Below are positions 12,352 to 23,299 of a stretch of 64,000 nucleotides of DNA, piece after piece (positions within the stretch are counted from its first letter, which is position 1; every line of letters starts with the position of its first letter). The stretch lies in the NCBI GenBank assembly GCA_028386065.3, contig JAKUCV010002441.1:34419-98418 (forward strand). The letters run 5' to 3'. The notes beneath the pieces are model-generated. The model did not search any database. It saw nothing but the letters and a program-made list of their open reading frames with translations, and was not told where the DNA came from. A program made the translations under genes and the position numbers. The DNA is from Turnera subulata (taxonomy: Eukaryota; Streptophyta; Magnoliopsida; Malpighiales; Passifloraceae).

Positions 12352-12810
12352 GTGGTAATACAACAAACTATTGGAATCATGCCTTATCCACCATTGATAT
12401 ACTTAACAGAACCTGCAAAAGATGTGCTGAAGAATCCAGTGATTTCAGCTACAACTTCTGCAGAACCTCCCTTGATTCCTACCAGCCACGTCATAAACCT
12501 TCACGGATTGGCAATGATTCGCATGGAACTGGCTCTACAGAATGCAACCAACACCATTTCATCCATCAAAAGCTTGTTGAGTGTTGAAACTTTAGACCCT
12601 TTTGCGCTGGCTTGTTGCATTGATTGATGGTGTGGCGGCTTTCTTGTCAGAGCATTACAGTGTTGCTAAAGAGAAGGTGAGCTGAAGTCATCCACAACTT
12701 GTGAAGGACTTTTTGTGGAGAAGAAAGGAGAAGTTTCTCCATTGGCAAGAGAGAATTACATTCTCTACCAGTTTTTTGATTTGGCGCTTTGTGTCATTCA
12801 CTTAGTCTAG
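12352..12810 (+). pseudogene. Invertase/pectin methylesterase inhibitor (PMEI)-like gene, broken
   Basis: PMEI-family proteins are secreted four-helix bundles that inhibit pectin methylesterases or invertases. Three segments in different frames read as one such domain: LALQNATNTISSIKSLLS and DPFALACCID (frame of 12352-12627); then GVAAFLSEHYSVAKEK (about 12630-12680); then TCEGLFVEKKGEVSPLA through to a stop at 12810. The last segment matches the family's conserved C(E/K)xGF..VSPL(T/A) block and the hydrophobic end. At least two frameshifts separate the parts, and the usual N-terminal cysteine pair is not evident. No signal peptide is visible upstream. I am moderately sure of the family and confident that it is not intact. 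Confidence 0.6.
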
Positions 12811-13121
12811 CCTGCCTTGTGGTAAGTAATTCTTGTTGGCAGAACTAGTACTTATCAGGCTCTCTGCCTTGCAAGCATAAACACTGCCATGGACACCTTT
12901 TCTATTTTCACAGGTAATATTTCCGAGGGGATTATCAAAGTATACATGAAATAGTGTTTAAAATCTTATTGTATTGCTTAGTCACTAATCAGAAAATTTT
13001 GGAGAAATTATGATGCTTAATATGAAAAGAATTACGGAATGGATTCTTAACATCAGAACAAAGTAGCTTCTTCTTGCTACACCAAATAAAACTGTTAGAA
13101 TCTAAGCACTACGCTAGAGGA

Positions 13122-13140
13122 GGGGGGGGGGGGGGGGGGG
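13122..13140. repeat. Homopolymer run of 19 G
   Basis: A pure G tract on plus, immediately upstream of the palindrome array. Its length may be a sequencing estimate; such tracts are unstable. Confidence 0.85.
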
Positions 13141-13320
13141 AAATTTGCAGGAAACAGTGTGGAATAAAAGCAGTGAAAGAAAGAAGACACCAAATTTTTA
13201 TCCTGTTTAACACCTCTATTTATAGCTCTGAAAACTTATATAGTCGTTGGGAACAAATTCTGAACACCTTTAGACAAGATAACATGCAAGGTGGAAAAAG
13301 GTTTTTGATTTTAACGGCAC

Positions 13321-13685
13321 AACATCGATGTTTGGTATCACAACATCGATGTTTGTCCGTTGGATTTGAATTATTGAGGCCAACGGTCACTAAAACATCG
13401 ATGTTTGGAAAGCCAACATCGATGTTTTGGAGCTTCGCCCAAAACATTTTTAAAGCTGATTTCTAAGAACATCGATGTTGAGATGGACAACATCGATTTT
13501 TATTACCACGGAAAAAACCAATTTGAAGACAAAAATCATAACATCGATGTTGTGTAAGACAACATCGATGTTTATCATTTGAACATTGGTGTTTGGTTAC
13601 CAACATCGATGTTTTGGTGCTACGGCCAAATTTTGAAAGAATTTGAAGATCAGAACATCGATGCTGGGGTACCAACATCGATGTT
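13321..13685. repeat. Periodic array of the palindrome AACATCGATGTT (12 sites)
   Basis: The perfect 12-bp palindrome AACATCGATGTT, or a variant with one to three changes, starts at 13321, 13342, 13394, 13415, 13468, 13489, 13540, 13561, 13582, 13602, 13654 and 13674. Sites come in pairs 20-21 bp apart (about two helical turns), and pairs recur every 72-74 bp with unrelated sequence between. One stretch has four sites in a row at the 21-bp step. The array is not coding: it reads as repeated HRC or TSMF in chance frames. Confidence 0.9.
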
Positions 13686-14216
13686 TAGTGCTAAAAATTT
13701 TTTTTATGTTTGAATGATTGGTAAAGTGATGCATGAGGAAAGCCATTTTGTTTGAGCTAATAACTTAGAAGATTTAAGTCTTAAACTTGTACAATTGAGT
13801 TCTATGTTCTTCTTCAATTCTTGTGCTCTTCTTCACTTCTTATTTTGTGCTTCTTGAGTGATTTCTTTTTGCTTGGATTGTTGTCATTTGAGATGTTCGG
13901 TTCGTCAATATCAAAACCGATATGAAGTAAAGAGGCATTAGCAAAAGAACAACATAGTCTAACACAAACAAGAAAATAAATGATTCACCATTTCAATTAC
14001 AAAGAAAGCAAGAAGCTCATAAACGGTTTGAAAAAAGCACTTCACTGATAAACTTGTCCAAATTCTTATGGTTATTATCTTTGGATACAATCCTCTTTCC
14101 AAAGATTGTATCCAACAGATTTTACACCATCTTCTTCTTGGAGTTGATTAATAAGCAACTGTAGAGGGACAATGGCATAAACTCGAGCGTATATAGTGGA
14201 CAGAGCATCCAGACAA
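13686..14216. other. No gene seen
   Basis: AT-rich, with T/C-rich stretches around 13800-13870. Nothing is supported beyond a possible association with a decayed transposon that may also own the palindrome array. Confidence 0.3.
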
Positions 14217-14520
14217 TGCATCAAATGTATTGATACATTTATTATACCCGCTGGGCCCACTACTGGGAGAGCCCAGGTCCGAAGACCGAGGCCAAGCCCG
14301 TCAAGCCCGAAAATCGAGTCCGAGCCCTCAAGTCCAACTTGTCTGAGAAGCCCGTCTACAAGGCACCCGCTCTATAATTACACCTAAGGCCCGTTTTATT
14401 CGAGAGGATGTAACCGGAAAATATCTAAGCTCGGGCACTATTCACGCCCCTTTTCTCTGTAATCAAACCCGAACATTCAATAAAACACACACCCCCTATT
14501 TTCGATTTACATCATGTATG
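14217..14520 (+). repeat. Possible LTR-like fragment
   Basis: This GC-richer block stands out from its surroundings. It is rich in GCCC words and ends in a stretch typical of plant LTR 3' parts (a CTCTGTAATCAAACCC-like segment followed by CAATAAAACACACAC). I could not find matching termini, a target duplication, or a second copy in the window, so the boundaries are guesses. Confidence 0.3.
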
Positions 14521-15920
14521 GACATTAATTGCACAAGTCTTAGTAGTAATCTCGGTAGAAAAAATGATGAAGCTAAACACAGTCTCATTTGGATCTATAG
14601 TTTGAAGAGAGCTTGGTAGGTCCATCAGACTACTTTTGGTATAGTTGGTACCCGATCTTTGCACTTTGCGTCACCTAGAATTTTTTGGAGTCATTTATAT
14701 ACCCAGACTTTTCTTGGGCAGGTCAGTCATGGGGTCTCGAGCCGGGTATGTGCTAAGATGGATGCTACCCAAAATTGGGTAGCTGCTGGTTGCTCAAAGT
14801 GACGCCGTATTACTACGATACGACGTCGTTTTACGTCCACATGGCAACATTGGTCCTACTCGATTCCCAATAACTGACCCGATTTTCCACTCCAGGTCTC
14901 CCCCAGTTAAAAAGGTTCAACCCTACCCAAAGATACCGTTTCACTTTAAGATCCAAATTTTCAATTTCTTTTTCTTCCTGTTTTACTATTTCTTTTACTC
15001 TTTTAAATTTTACAATTTTTCTTTCTAAAAATTAAATTTATATAGGAAGAGGAAGACTCTGCTAAATCTGTTGAAAAAACATAACCACCCAGTAATCCTA
15101 CTCAAATTAAACATATAATCCTATTTTATCTCTTAATCCTCTCCTTAATCTTCTCCTAATATTATCTTTAATAATAACCATTTTTATTTAAAAAATTAAA
15201 GGAAACCAAAAAAAATTCACCACCACCACCGCCACCAACACCACCACCACCACCAACAGCATCTCTACAATTCCACCATCAATAACACAAGCCACAAACC
15301 CTCCAAAATATAGCATTCAACTGAAAGATTTGTACTCTGGAAAATCGATATATGATATAAGGAAGAGGAAGAAAAGAAAGGAAGGGAAAGGAGAAAGAAA
15401 ATGGGGTTTAAAATTAAGGAAAAGGAAGGCAGACTCCTCGCATTGTCAAGGTATCATCATTATCGCCGATTTGAGTGGCGGTGATTGCGGCTGTGGTGGT
15501 GGTGTCGAGTTTGGGTCTGGGTTTGATTTGTGGTGGTTGTTGTAATCGATGAGCAAATTTTATGGTGAGGATTGGATTTCGTGTGTGGTGGAATGGTTGG
15601 AATTATAGGGTTGCAGTACGCTTGTGGCGATGTTTTCTGGTGGAAGAGGAGGAGTTATGGGTGGGGCTTGATTATAGGTAGGGCTTGAGGGGTGCTGTAG
15701 AAGAGGAGATGGCGAGGTCGGGGTAGGAGCAGAGGAGAGGAAGGACCTGGGTTTGTCAACTTTTATAGTGATTTTTTGGGAGACATATGAGGAAAGATTA
15801 GAGGAGGTTGGTGATGATGGTGGTAGAATAGCGGAGGGTGGTGATGGTGGAGATCGGATTTGCAGGTGGTGGTGGTGGTGGCAATTTTTTTTCTTTGTTT
15901 TATATTTTTTCTGGTTCATA
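14521..15920. other. Low-complexity intergenic DNA
   Basis: Contains a CGACGTCG palindrome near 14820, a CAC-rich tract at about 15218-15267 and complementary GGT-rich tracts at 15820-15885, so the block is roughly self-complementary at its ends. The open frames (15330-15545 plus, 15919-15560 minus) encode low-complexity protein and follow from the repeats. It may be a decayed terminal-inverted-repeat element, but no termini could be fixed. Confidence 0.35.
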
Positions 15921-16197
15921 AGAAGATATTAAGAAAGTAAGGAGAAAAGTAGGATCCGTGATTAGTATGTTTGTCTGATTTTAATCTCATTATAATTATA
16001 AAATAAATATAGTTTTAAATTTTTTTAAAAAATTAAGGTAGGAATTAAGGAGGAAGAGTAGGTTGTGATTGCTTTGATTTTAATTAATGAATTATTATGA
16101 CCATGCATAAAATAAATTGATTTTAAAATTTTAGAGAAAATTAAGAAGGGAATTATTACGAGGAAAAGTAGGATATGATTGCTTTGATTTTAATTTC
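15921..16197. repeat. Degenerate tandem repeat interrupted by the Helitron
   Basis: About three diverged units share the core GATTGCTTTGATTTTAAT (16066-16083 and 16178-16195), preceded by AAATTAAG..AGTAGG-like sequence. A further similar unit (AAAATTAAGGAG...GGATCCGAT, about 23348-23390) appears directly beyond the other end of the Helitron, so the Helitron seems to have landed inside this repeat. Confidence 0.5.
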
Positions 16198-16198
16198 A

Positions 16199-16228
16199 CT
16201 AGTTTTTGTGCACGTACGATGCACGTGG
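16199..16228 (-). other. Helitron 3' terminus (hairpin plus CTAG)
   Basis: On minus: a 5-bp stem GTGCA/TGCAC with a 7-base loop, then ACAAAAACTAG. An alternative stem CACGT/ACGTG overlaps it. This terminal arrangement is the hallmark used to recognise Helitrons. Confidence 0.75.
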
Positions 16229-16964
16229 TACCGTATTGTTTTTTTAATAATTAAAATATTTTTTAATTAGGTAAAATATTTTAATTATAATTTATAATTT
16301 CATAAATGAACTACAAATTATGAATGTAATACAAATCCAAATTTTTTGTTTTTCATTTTGTTCTTCAGTAGTTGCCTTTCGCACTCCCTCTGCAACAAAT
16401 CGTTCTTTTTCCCTATCCCAGTCGTCTGCTTTGTTCATCCTTACTAAGAAAATGTATTCTTCAGCTTGACAATCGATCAACTTTTTTTTTTGTTGCTTTG
16501 CCTACAAAATAAAAAATTTGGATTTATCATTACCTATTCCAAAATAAATCAGTTTTTACTTATCATTCATTATTTACCTCATCTCCTAACATCACAATAT
16601 AATTAGTCACATCGCATCCAATTATCATTTTTTACCTTGTCGAATATGGTTACCGATGCATTATCCGTCACACACTTCGAGTCTTAGCATGTACCTATAA
16701 GATATGAATTAGATATGTTAAATAAAAATTTAAATGTAAATATTTAACAAAGATAAGTCATTGTTGATTTTTATAATGCTCATACTTTGGTTTGTATCCA
16801 TCATATTCATTTCATTTTTCTCCATCACATCATGTTTTGTTGTTTGAAATATCTACTTTCTTTCCACACCTTTTGCAAACATGATACTATGATTTCTCTT
16901 TGTTTATTACCTTCATAATTTAGCTTGGAATGAACAATATAAGACCTACATATATCCAATATTT

Positions 16965-19071
16965 TGGTTAATCCTTTACAAAACATTCTAATACCATTGC
17001 AAAGCCCATTTGGTGGATCGAGATTCCTTAATAATATTTATTGGACAATTGATTTTAAAGACCAAATTATGGGGTAGGAGTCCACTTGGGGTCAATGTAT
17101 TGAGAAATTCTTCTTGGTAGCAATTTTGTGTGTCTTCAATAGTCTCATCAAAACTTCTAAATGTCATGCTATTTTCAGAAAAATATTGATCAACTTTTCA
17201 TTTAATTCGTCTGCATATTTTTTTTTCTTGTGGTAGGAATTGCTCTGTCAGCCATATAAGCAGCTGAATCCGCATTTTGTTGGAGGCAATGATATATATA
17301 TTTTTTATCAAGCTATCAATAGCTGATTTGTCTCTTTGATAATTGACTACCATCTCGTCTGGTATTGAAATCAACCCATCTTCAGTTGTAGGTTCTTCTC
17401 CATTTCCTATCCTTAGTAAAAGTTGACTGAATTTCTCATCTGATTTTGTCCTCATGTTGATTGTTAACCATAATTTGTCTATTTTATCCCACAAGTAAGA
17501 TTTGACTAAACTTGCTTCTATTGTTTCTTGTCTTGTACCTCTTGGAACTACTGGCAAAAACTTGTCTAAAATCACCACCAAATACGACAATTTCTCCACT
17601 ATTATTATGTCACGAAGTATCCGATCCACTGTCTCAATAGCAAATGGCTTTGCCGTTGGTGCTTCATCCCACACAACAAGTCTTGCATTTCTCATTAATT
17701 GTGCAATTGAATCTTGCTTTGACATCTTATACAAAGTTGTTTCATCGGTGACGATTGGTATATCAAAACGTGAGTGACCAGTTTGTCTACCAGGCATAAT
17801 TACTGCTGCGAGACCACATGTTGTAGTTGCAAGTGCTATCATCCCTCTAGATCTGATATTGACAAGTAATGCACGATATAAAAATGTTTTTCCTTTTCCT
17901 CCCGGGCCGTCTACAAAAAATATCTCACTGTTTTCGAAGTGTATTCTTCCCATAATCATCTTAAAAGCAATCTCTTGTTCAGGGTTTAGCTTGTTATATG
18001 TTTCCAAATCTTTGGTAAGGGATCTCAATTGACATTTCCTCAGTTATTTTTTCCTGGGAGAGTTGTTTGATCTTCAAGAGAACAACTATCTAATTCGAAT
18101 AACCTATATTCATAGATGTTTTTTCCCATAGTTTCTAAAAAATGATTGACACTTTTGAGTGTCAATAAAACTTGAGCCTCAACAGAGTGTTCTTGGTTTC
18201 TTCTAAAATCTTTAGAATTTGGTTCAAAATCAAGATCACACAGTACCTTTGCATTTTCTGGCTGACAATGCACTGAAATGATCGCAGTCTGCGTAACTCT
18301 TGTGGTATTTGGAACATGACAACTTCCTTCATACACTCTGAAATGCTTTCATCAGATTCCAAAAGGCTCCTTTTTGTGCTGCTTCTTTGAATGTTGAGTA
18401 CCACACTCCATCGATAGACAAAAGATCTTGAAATGATTTTGGTCCTCTTATATGATTCCAAAGTAGTCGAAGGTAGTACCTTTCACCTCCTTTTGGGTTT
18501 GCCGAATTTACACGACCAATAACGAATTTACTCTTTCTCAAAGTCCACGTTTTCTCTTTAGCATTCCACATATAATGTTCTGAAAATTCCGTGTAAATTT
18601 GCTAATTTTTAGTAAAAAGTATTTTAAACTTAGTACTTTTGGTTACTATTAATTATACTTCTTTATTGTTACTATGTAAATTTTCTTGAAATAAGATAAA
18701 TATTATTTCTTTCTCAATATAAGACAAAAAAATTATGTTAAGAGATAATTTAATACCTGTAGAGAAATTTATAGGCATTTTCTTTTTTGGAGCACAACAC
18801 CATAAGGTTTGTGAGCATTGTTCTTGTTACTTAATCCCAAGTAATAACATTTGATAAATTTGCGTTTTCCCAGTAATAAATGTAAGCCCAAAATTCTCCA
18901 TACTGCCTCTTGTGAAGAAACAAATCTTGCTTCTTGGAATTTTTCAAACTCATCTATCGTTGTACTCCTATTATTTTCTGCAATATGCACTAACAATTTA
19001 TCATGTCCTTTGTATATGTATTTGTATTCACAAAGATACTTTACAGAACATATACTTGAGACAAAACTCAA
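16965..19071 (-). pseudogene. Helitron RepHel helicase (Pif1-like) remnant
   Basis: The Pif1-family helicase part of the Helitron protein unwinds DNA during rolling-circle transposition. Longest frame 18028-17198: LNPEQEIAFKMIM, Walker A DGPGGKGKTFLYRALL, Walker B VVWDEAP, then FLPVVPRGTRQE and LTINMRT. Downstream, in the same sense, EEFLNTLTPSGLLPHNL and a GLCNG-like block continue the family pattern to about 16965. Upstream fragments in shifted frames (19071-18040) include CEYKYIYKGHDK and FQEARFVSSQEAVWRI, matching the region between the Rep and helicase domains. Many frameshifts and stops make it inactive. The catalytic Rep domain is missing; an LTR sits where it would continue (19152-20469). 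Confidence 0.85.
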
Positions 19072-19151
19072 AAAAGTGAGACTAAACCCACAAAAGGTGA
19101 GAATAAACTAACAAAACTGAAAAACTAAAGAGAAAAAGAAATAATTATTCG

Positions 19152-20469
19152 TGCAAAACTGACTGCAAGTGCACAACATTGCTGTAGTAAACAAGGTCGA
19201 ATCATAGGGACTGCGAAACAATACTGACCTCAAGCTCTCGATCAATTAGACTATAAACAGTAGAAATAAATACCTAATAGTGAGTTGAGATTAGCAATTT
19301 AAAATATAAAAACAAATAAAATAAATAGCGAGAAATAAAGGTGAGTGAAATATTAAACAAAATCAATCACGCAAACAGATCAGAGAAAAGAAGAGAGGGA
19401 TGTCGATCAGGTAGAAAACTTAGTGGATGGGGACCTAGGTTGTCCGGGGTTCACTACAGCGCCGCTGTCTAACTATAATTCAATATTCTGGTGCTTTAAT
19501 TCGCCTACCTTGAAGGGCTACCTAACCTAAAGTGTTTATAACTACTGTCACGCGTAGATATAAACCTACCCTAGTTCTGGAACAACCTGCTTTCGTCAGT
19601 GAAGCTCTTCCCTAAGGCGCAGTGTCGCTGTTCCTGGGGCTGTTATCCTCAACTAACCCTAAGGTCTCTTTCGACGATCGATAGGGGTAAGGGTCTGATA
19701 TAGAACGGTCTGAGTACTTAGTTTCTTCGTTAGGTGCGTCATTAAGGCGTCTAAGAAGTGTTTGAGGGTGATCAAGTCGCAGACACTGTTAAGCTCTCTA
19801 TATCAAATCAAGGAGAAAACGAATTGAAAGAAACCACAAACCGAATCATAAATTAAACATCAAATTTGTAGCTACATCCCTTGAACCTAGGTAGAAGAAT
19901 TAGTTCATGGAGAAAGATAAAAACAACCGAAACAGTGTTGACGACATGCTTACAATAAAAACCTAAAAACTGTCACTTTTCTTCAGCCTTCAGAATTCTT
20001 CTTGCCGACTTTGATGCAGTAGCCAACGTCTCCCTTAGGGTTTTATCTCTTCTCTATTTATATGCTCAAGTCTTCAATTAAAAATCCTAAGTCTTGGAGA
20101 ATAAGTAATCTTCATAAGTGACAAAAATAGACTTCTTTCCAAAGAAGGAGTGTCCAAGTGCATCCTCTTGATTCTCCTAGATTGTAGGTGCAAATCGTCC
20201 AAAATTAACCCCTGGGTCAAAGTTCCATGTCGACAGTGACACTGTTGACTCTCTGGACAGTTTCAAAAGGCAGCGGCGCTGCTGAATCAAAAATCGCCAA
20301 ATAAGCTCCAAATTGCGCCAAATTGCACCTGAAAGCAACCAAGGATGACGAAAGATAGTTTTAACTGAAAACGAAGTGATTTGATACCTAAATGCATGAA
20401 TAATGAATGAATGTAAGGTCAAAAGTCAACAGTGTGGGCTGTGAAATATGTGTAATTTCATGCACATCA
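19152..20469. mobile_element. Solo LTR-like sequence, Athila-related
   Basis: On plus it opens with TGCAAAACTGACTGCAAGTG and GTAGTAAACAAGGTCGAATC, matching in order the start of the LTRs at 41268 and 54784 (CTGCAAGTGCAC, GTAGTACTTTATCAAGGTCG). It ends ATTTCATGCACATCA, comparable to their end GTGCATCA, and also carries TTGCACCTGAAA like them. Overall similarity is otherwise low, so it is a relative rather than the same family. No matching 5-bp target duplication is visible, so the exact ends are provisional. Confidence 0.55.
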
Positions 20470-21644
20470 CTAATTGGTGGGGTGCCGGAAAAAAACTCGT
20501 CAGCGGCAGCTCTAATATATAGATCTGGGTTTTTCTTCTGAGAGAAAGAGAGAAAAAAAAAACCCCTCCTTCTTAACCTTTAACAATCCGGTATTATTAT
20601 GTGGCTTAATTGATGAAGAAAATGAAAAGCTTTATCCTATACAGTATTATATTCCTCAATTTGTGCATTTGCATCTAAAATTAAATTATTTCTCTTTGCA
20701 ACGATAGCTGCAATATGGATAAAATTAAATTCCCTCAACCCTAAAATTAACATACATTTAAATATTTTGTTATCGGCTAGCTTGGGATAGGGATAGAGTG
20801 ACTAAAAACACAAAAAAGCAAAAGTAATTTTATGATGCTCATCGAAGACAATCTGAATTATTGATCAATCCAAGTGTTAAAAGTTCGAAACTGCACTGTA
20901 ACTCTAATAAACTTGAAAAGATAATTGATTACTGTAAAGATAAAGATAAAGATAGTATCATGCCGACTATAGTATTACTGAAAAGATAGTGTAGCCTGCC
21001 GACTATATTTCCCGTTTTAAGAAAGCTTTTCTACATTTATTTCTTCCTACGATTAGAATTTATTACCACTGCAGATGATACGGACATTAGTAATGATTAA
21101 TGAAGCTTGTGTCGCTTTGATTCTTGGAATAGGCATCGTGACAATATTTTTTTTCCATACTGGAAAACAAATCTGTAAGTAAAGAGTAATCTTCAAAATT
21201 GCGGATTAAAAATTAACAATTTACGAAAATTGAAGAAGTTGATTTTTTCTGGTAAATAATTGAAGATTTTGATAATTAGAGATCGAAGAACACATGATGT
21301 CATCTTCATGTCAAGATAAGATGATACTCACGGATTTTTATTGTTTTCGTGCCTTTCCTATCACTACCACTGCTTGTTTATCTTTGAATGAATTGTGGCA
21401 CACTTTTTTTTTTAAATTATTCTTAGGATTGTACCACATAATATTAGTGATATCATGGCCTTTGTCAGCTTTCGTTCTTTTTCTCATTAGTTTTTGGAAA
21501 TTTCTTTTTAAGAAGCAAAGATAATTGCCTACAACACTAATATGAATCTAAATACCAAAAAAAACGGTGAAAAGATAGTGTAAAATTGCTAATAAAAAAA
21601 ACGTGGAAGGGAGAATTTAATATGCTATAATAAAAAACTACATG

Positions 21645-21877
21645 TCATTCATTGTTGTACGACATGTTGTTTCAACAAAGTAAAAATAAAATATTAATTA
21701 ATTAAAAAAGTATTATTATTATTATTATTATTACCTAGTAGGAATATTTTTCTATAATGCTTAGTTAATTATAATAAGAAACTACATGTCATTCATTATT
21801 GTGTGACATGTCTTCCAATAGAATGAGTAAAAAAAATTAACACGCTTAATTATAATAACAAACTACATGTCATTCAT
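21645..21877. repeat. Repeated hairpin motif ACATGTCATTCAT..TGACATGT
   Basis: CTACATGTCATTCATT recurs at about 21649, 21782 and 21863, and the first two are followed by an inverted partner (CGACATGT or TGACATGT). ACATGTCA/TGACATGT forms an 8-bp stem. The LINE inserted into the third copy; its inverted half resumes after 23163 (TATGACATAT). A short (ATT)n tract lies at about 21714-21733. Confidence 0.75.
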
Positions 21878-23147
21878 GGTGGAGAGTTTATTGCTGAAGA
21901 ATCAATCTTTGCTTTTCAAATGGCTTTGGAAGTACCATCGTCAAGGTGGATCTATATGGAGGTCACTTATACATGCGAAATGTGGTGTGCCTGGGAGTGC
22001 TTTCACTCCATCTTTCAATGTTTCTCGGGCATCCCCAGTTTGGAGAAATATTATTCACAGTGGTAATTATGAGGGTTTCTCTGGATTACCCTTGAATTCC
22101 GGGATTGTCTTACCTGTTGGTAATGGGGAGAGGATTCGATTCTGGGAAGATACTTGGTCTATACTGGGTTGTTTGAAGGACACTCATTGCAGGCTATTTC
22201 GCATTTGCTAAGTTTCAGAATGCTACTTTACGGGAAGTTTATCACCATGGTTATTTGTCCATTGTGCATGGGGACGCATGGGAACGAGCATTGTATTCTT
22301 GGGAGTTTGATACAGGCCAGCAATTTCTTGATGCGCTACATGACTTGTTGCGAATAGGGTAGGTTGAGGACACATGGCTATGGCTCCGAAGCAATCATGG
22401 ACTCTTTTCTGTTGGTAGTGCTTATCATAGCTTGTGTGCACCTGTGACGAATTCCAAGCCTTTGCCTTGGCTGCCTTTTGTGCCTCCACATATTGCCTGC
22501 TTCCTTTGGCGCGCCCTCAATGGGGGCCTTGCGGTGAAGGCTGAACTTTTGCGCAGGCATATTATTACAGAGGATGCGGCTATGTGTTCTATGTGTGGTT
22601 TGGCTTTGGAGGATTTGCCTCATCTTTTCTTTCATTGTCCTGTTGCTGCGTCCTTATGGGCTCGGTTATGTCGCTGATGGGGTGTTTTATGGGTATGTCC
22701 TAGTACGGTGGCATCGTGGTTTATGCATTGGTCACAGGTGGCGGGGTCAAGTCACTCCCAACAAATTTGGTTGTTGCTTGGTCTTGCTCTCTTATGGACA
22801 ATATGGTTATCAAGAAATGAACTGGTCTTCAAGGCAAAGCCGGTGTGCGTTGAACAGATGTTTGAGCAGGTCATTCTTAAGGCTTTTTGGTGGTTTAAAG
22901 TGCAGCACCTCAGCTTTCCATATGGTTTAGGGGTTGTCTTAGCATCGCCTGAACCGTTCCGCAACTGGGGTTCTGCGAAGGCAGTCATCATCCGTTGTTC
23001 ACAATGATAATGATGCAGTATTATATGATGATGGTGTTGGTATGGCCTTTTCCAAGGGTGTAATAGATAGATTTCAAATTTCCTCATTAACACTATATGT
23101 ACATTATAATATTTATCAATAAAGAATGTCGTTAGCATAAAAAAAAA
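21878..23147 (+). mobile_element. L1-type LINE, 5'-truncated, with poly(A) and target duplication
   Basis: The 3' end of a non-LTR retrotransposon. Frames at 21878-22211, 22432-22677 and 22708-23007 read as the ORF2 C-terminal region (SLLFKWLWKYHRQGGSIWRS, NGERIRFWEDTWS). A reverse-transcriptase-associated zinc-binding domain follows (FLWRALNGGLAVKAELLRR, CSMCGLALEDLPHLFFHC), then a tail with LLWTIWLSRNELVFK. Frameshifts break it. It ends AATAAAGAATGTCGTTAGCAT plus poly(A). The 15-bp flanks CTACATGTCATTCAT (21863-21877) and CTACTTGTCATTCAT (23148-23162) are a target-site duplication with one mismatch, which fixes both ends. Confidence 0.92.
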
Positions 23148-23299
23148 CTACTTGTCATTCATTATTGTATGACATATCATCCCAATCAATTAATGAAGGG
23201 TAATTGGGTCAATAATAATTAATGAGGGGGTAATTGGGTCAATTTGTTGGCTTTTCTAGAGTTGGTGCTTTTATATAGTATATTGATATATTGATATTG

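Larger units (their letters stand above)
16199..23286 (-). mobile_element. Helitron, decayed, with nested insertions
   Basis: Rolling-circle transposon in minus orientation. The 3' end is diagnostic: on minus a small hairpin (GTGCA..TGCAC, 16208-16224) is followed by ACAAAAACTAG ending at 16199, with T next (16198), as in the Helitron rule A[TC...CTRR]T. The proposed 5' end on minus is TCAATATACTATATAAAAGC beginning at 23286, preceded by A (23287). Helicase remnants lie inside (16965-19071). Nested within are an Athila-like solo LTR (19152-20469) and a LINE (21878-23147). The 5' end is less certain because other TC dinucleotides occur within 15 bp (23294, 23300). No Rep (HUH) motif was found. 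Confidence 0.75.

Noticed and set aside
13074..13466. 130-codon plus frame with HRCL repeats
   Set aside because: It exists only because the G run and the palindrome array lack stops in this frame.
13321..13685. CRISPR-like array
   Set aside because: Repeats are 12-bp palindromes with irregular short spacers in a plant nuclear genome; no relation to CRISPR.
15560..15919. 119-codon Pro/Ser-rich minus frame
   Set aside because: Low complexity derived from GGT/CAC repeats; no start context or domain.
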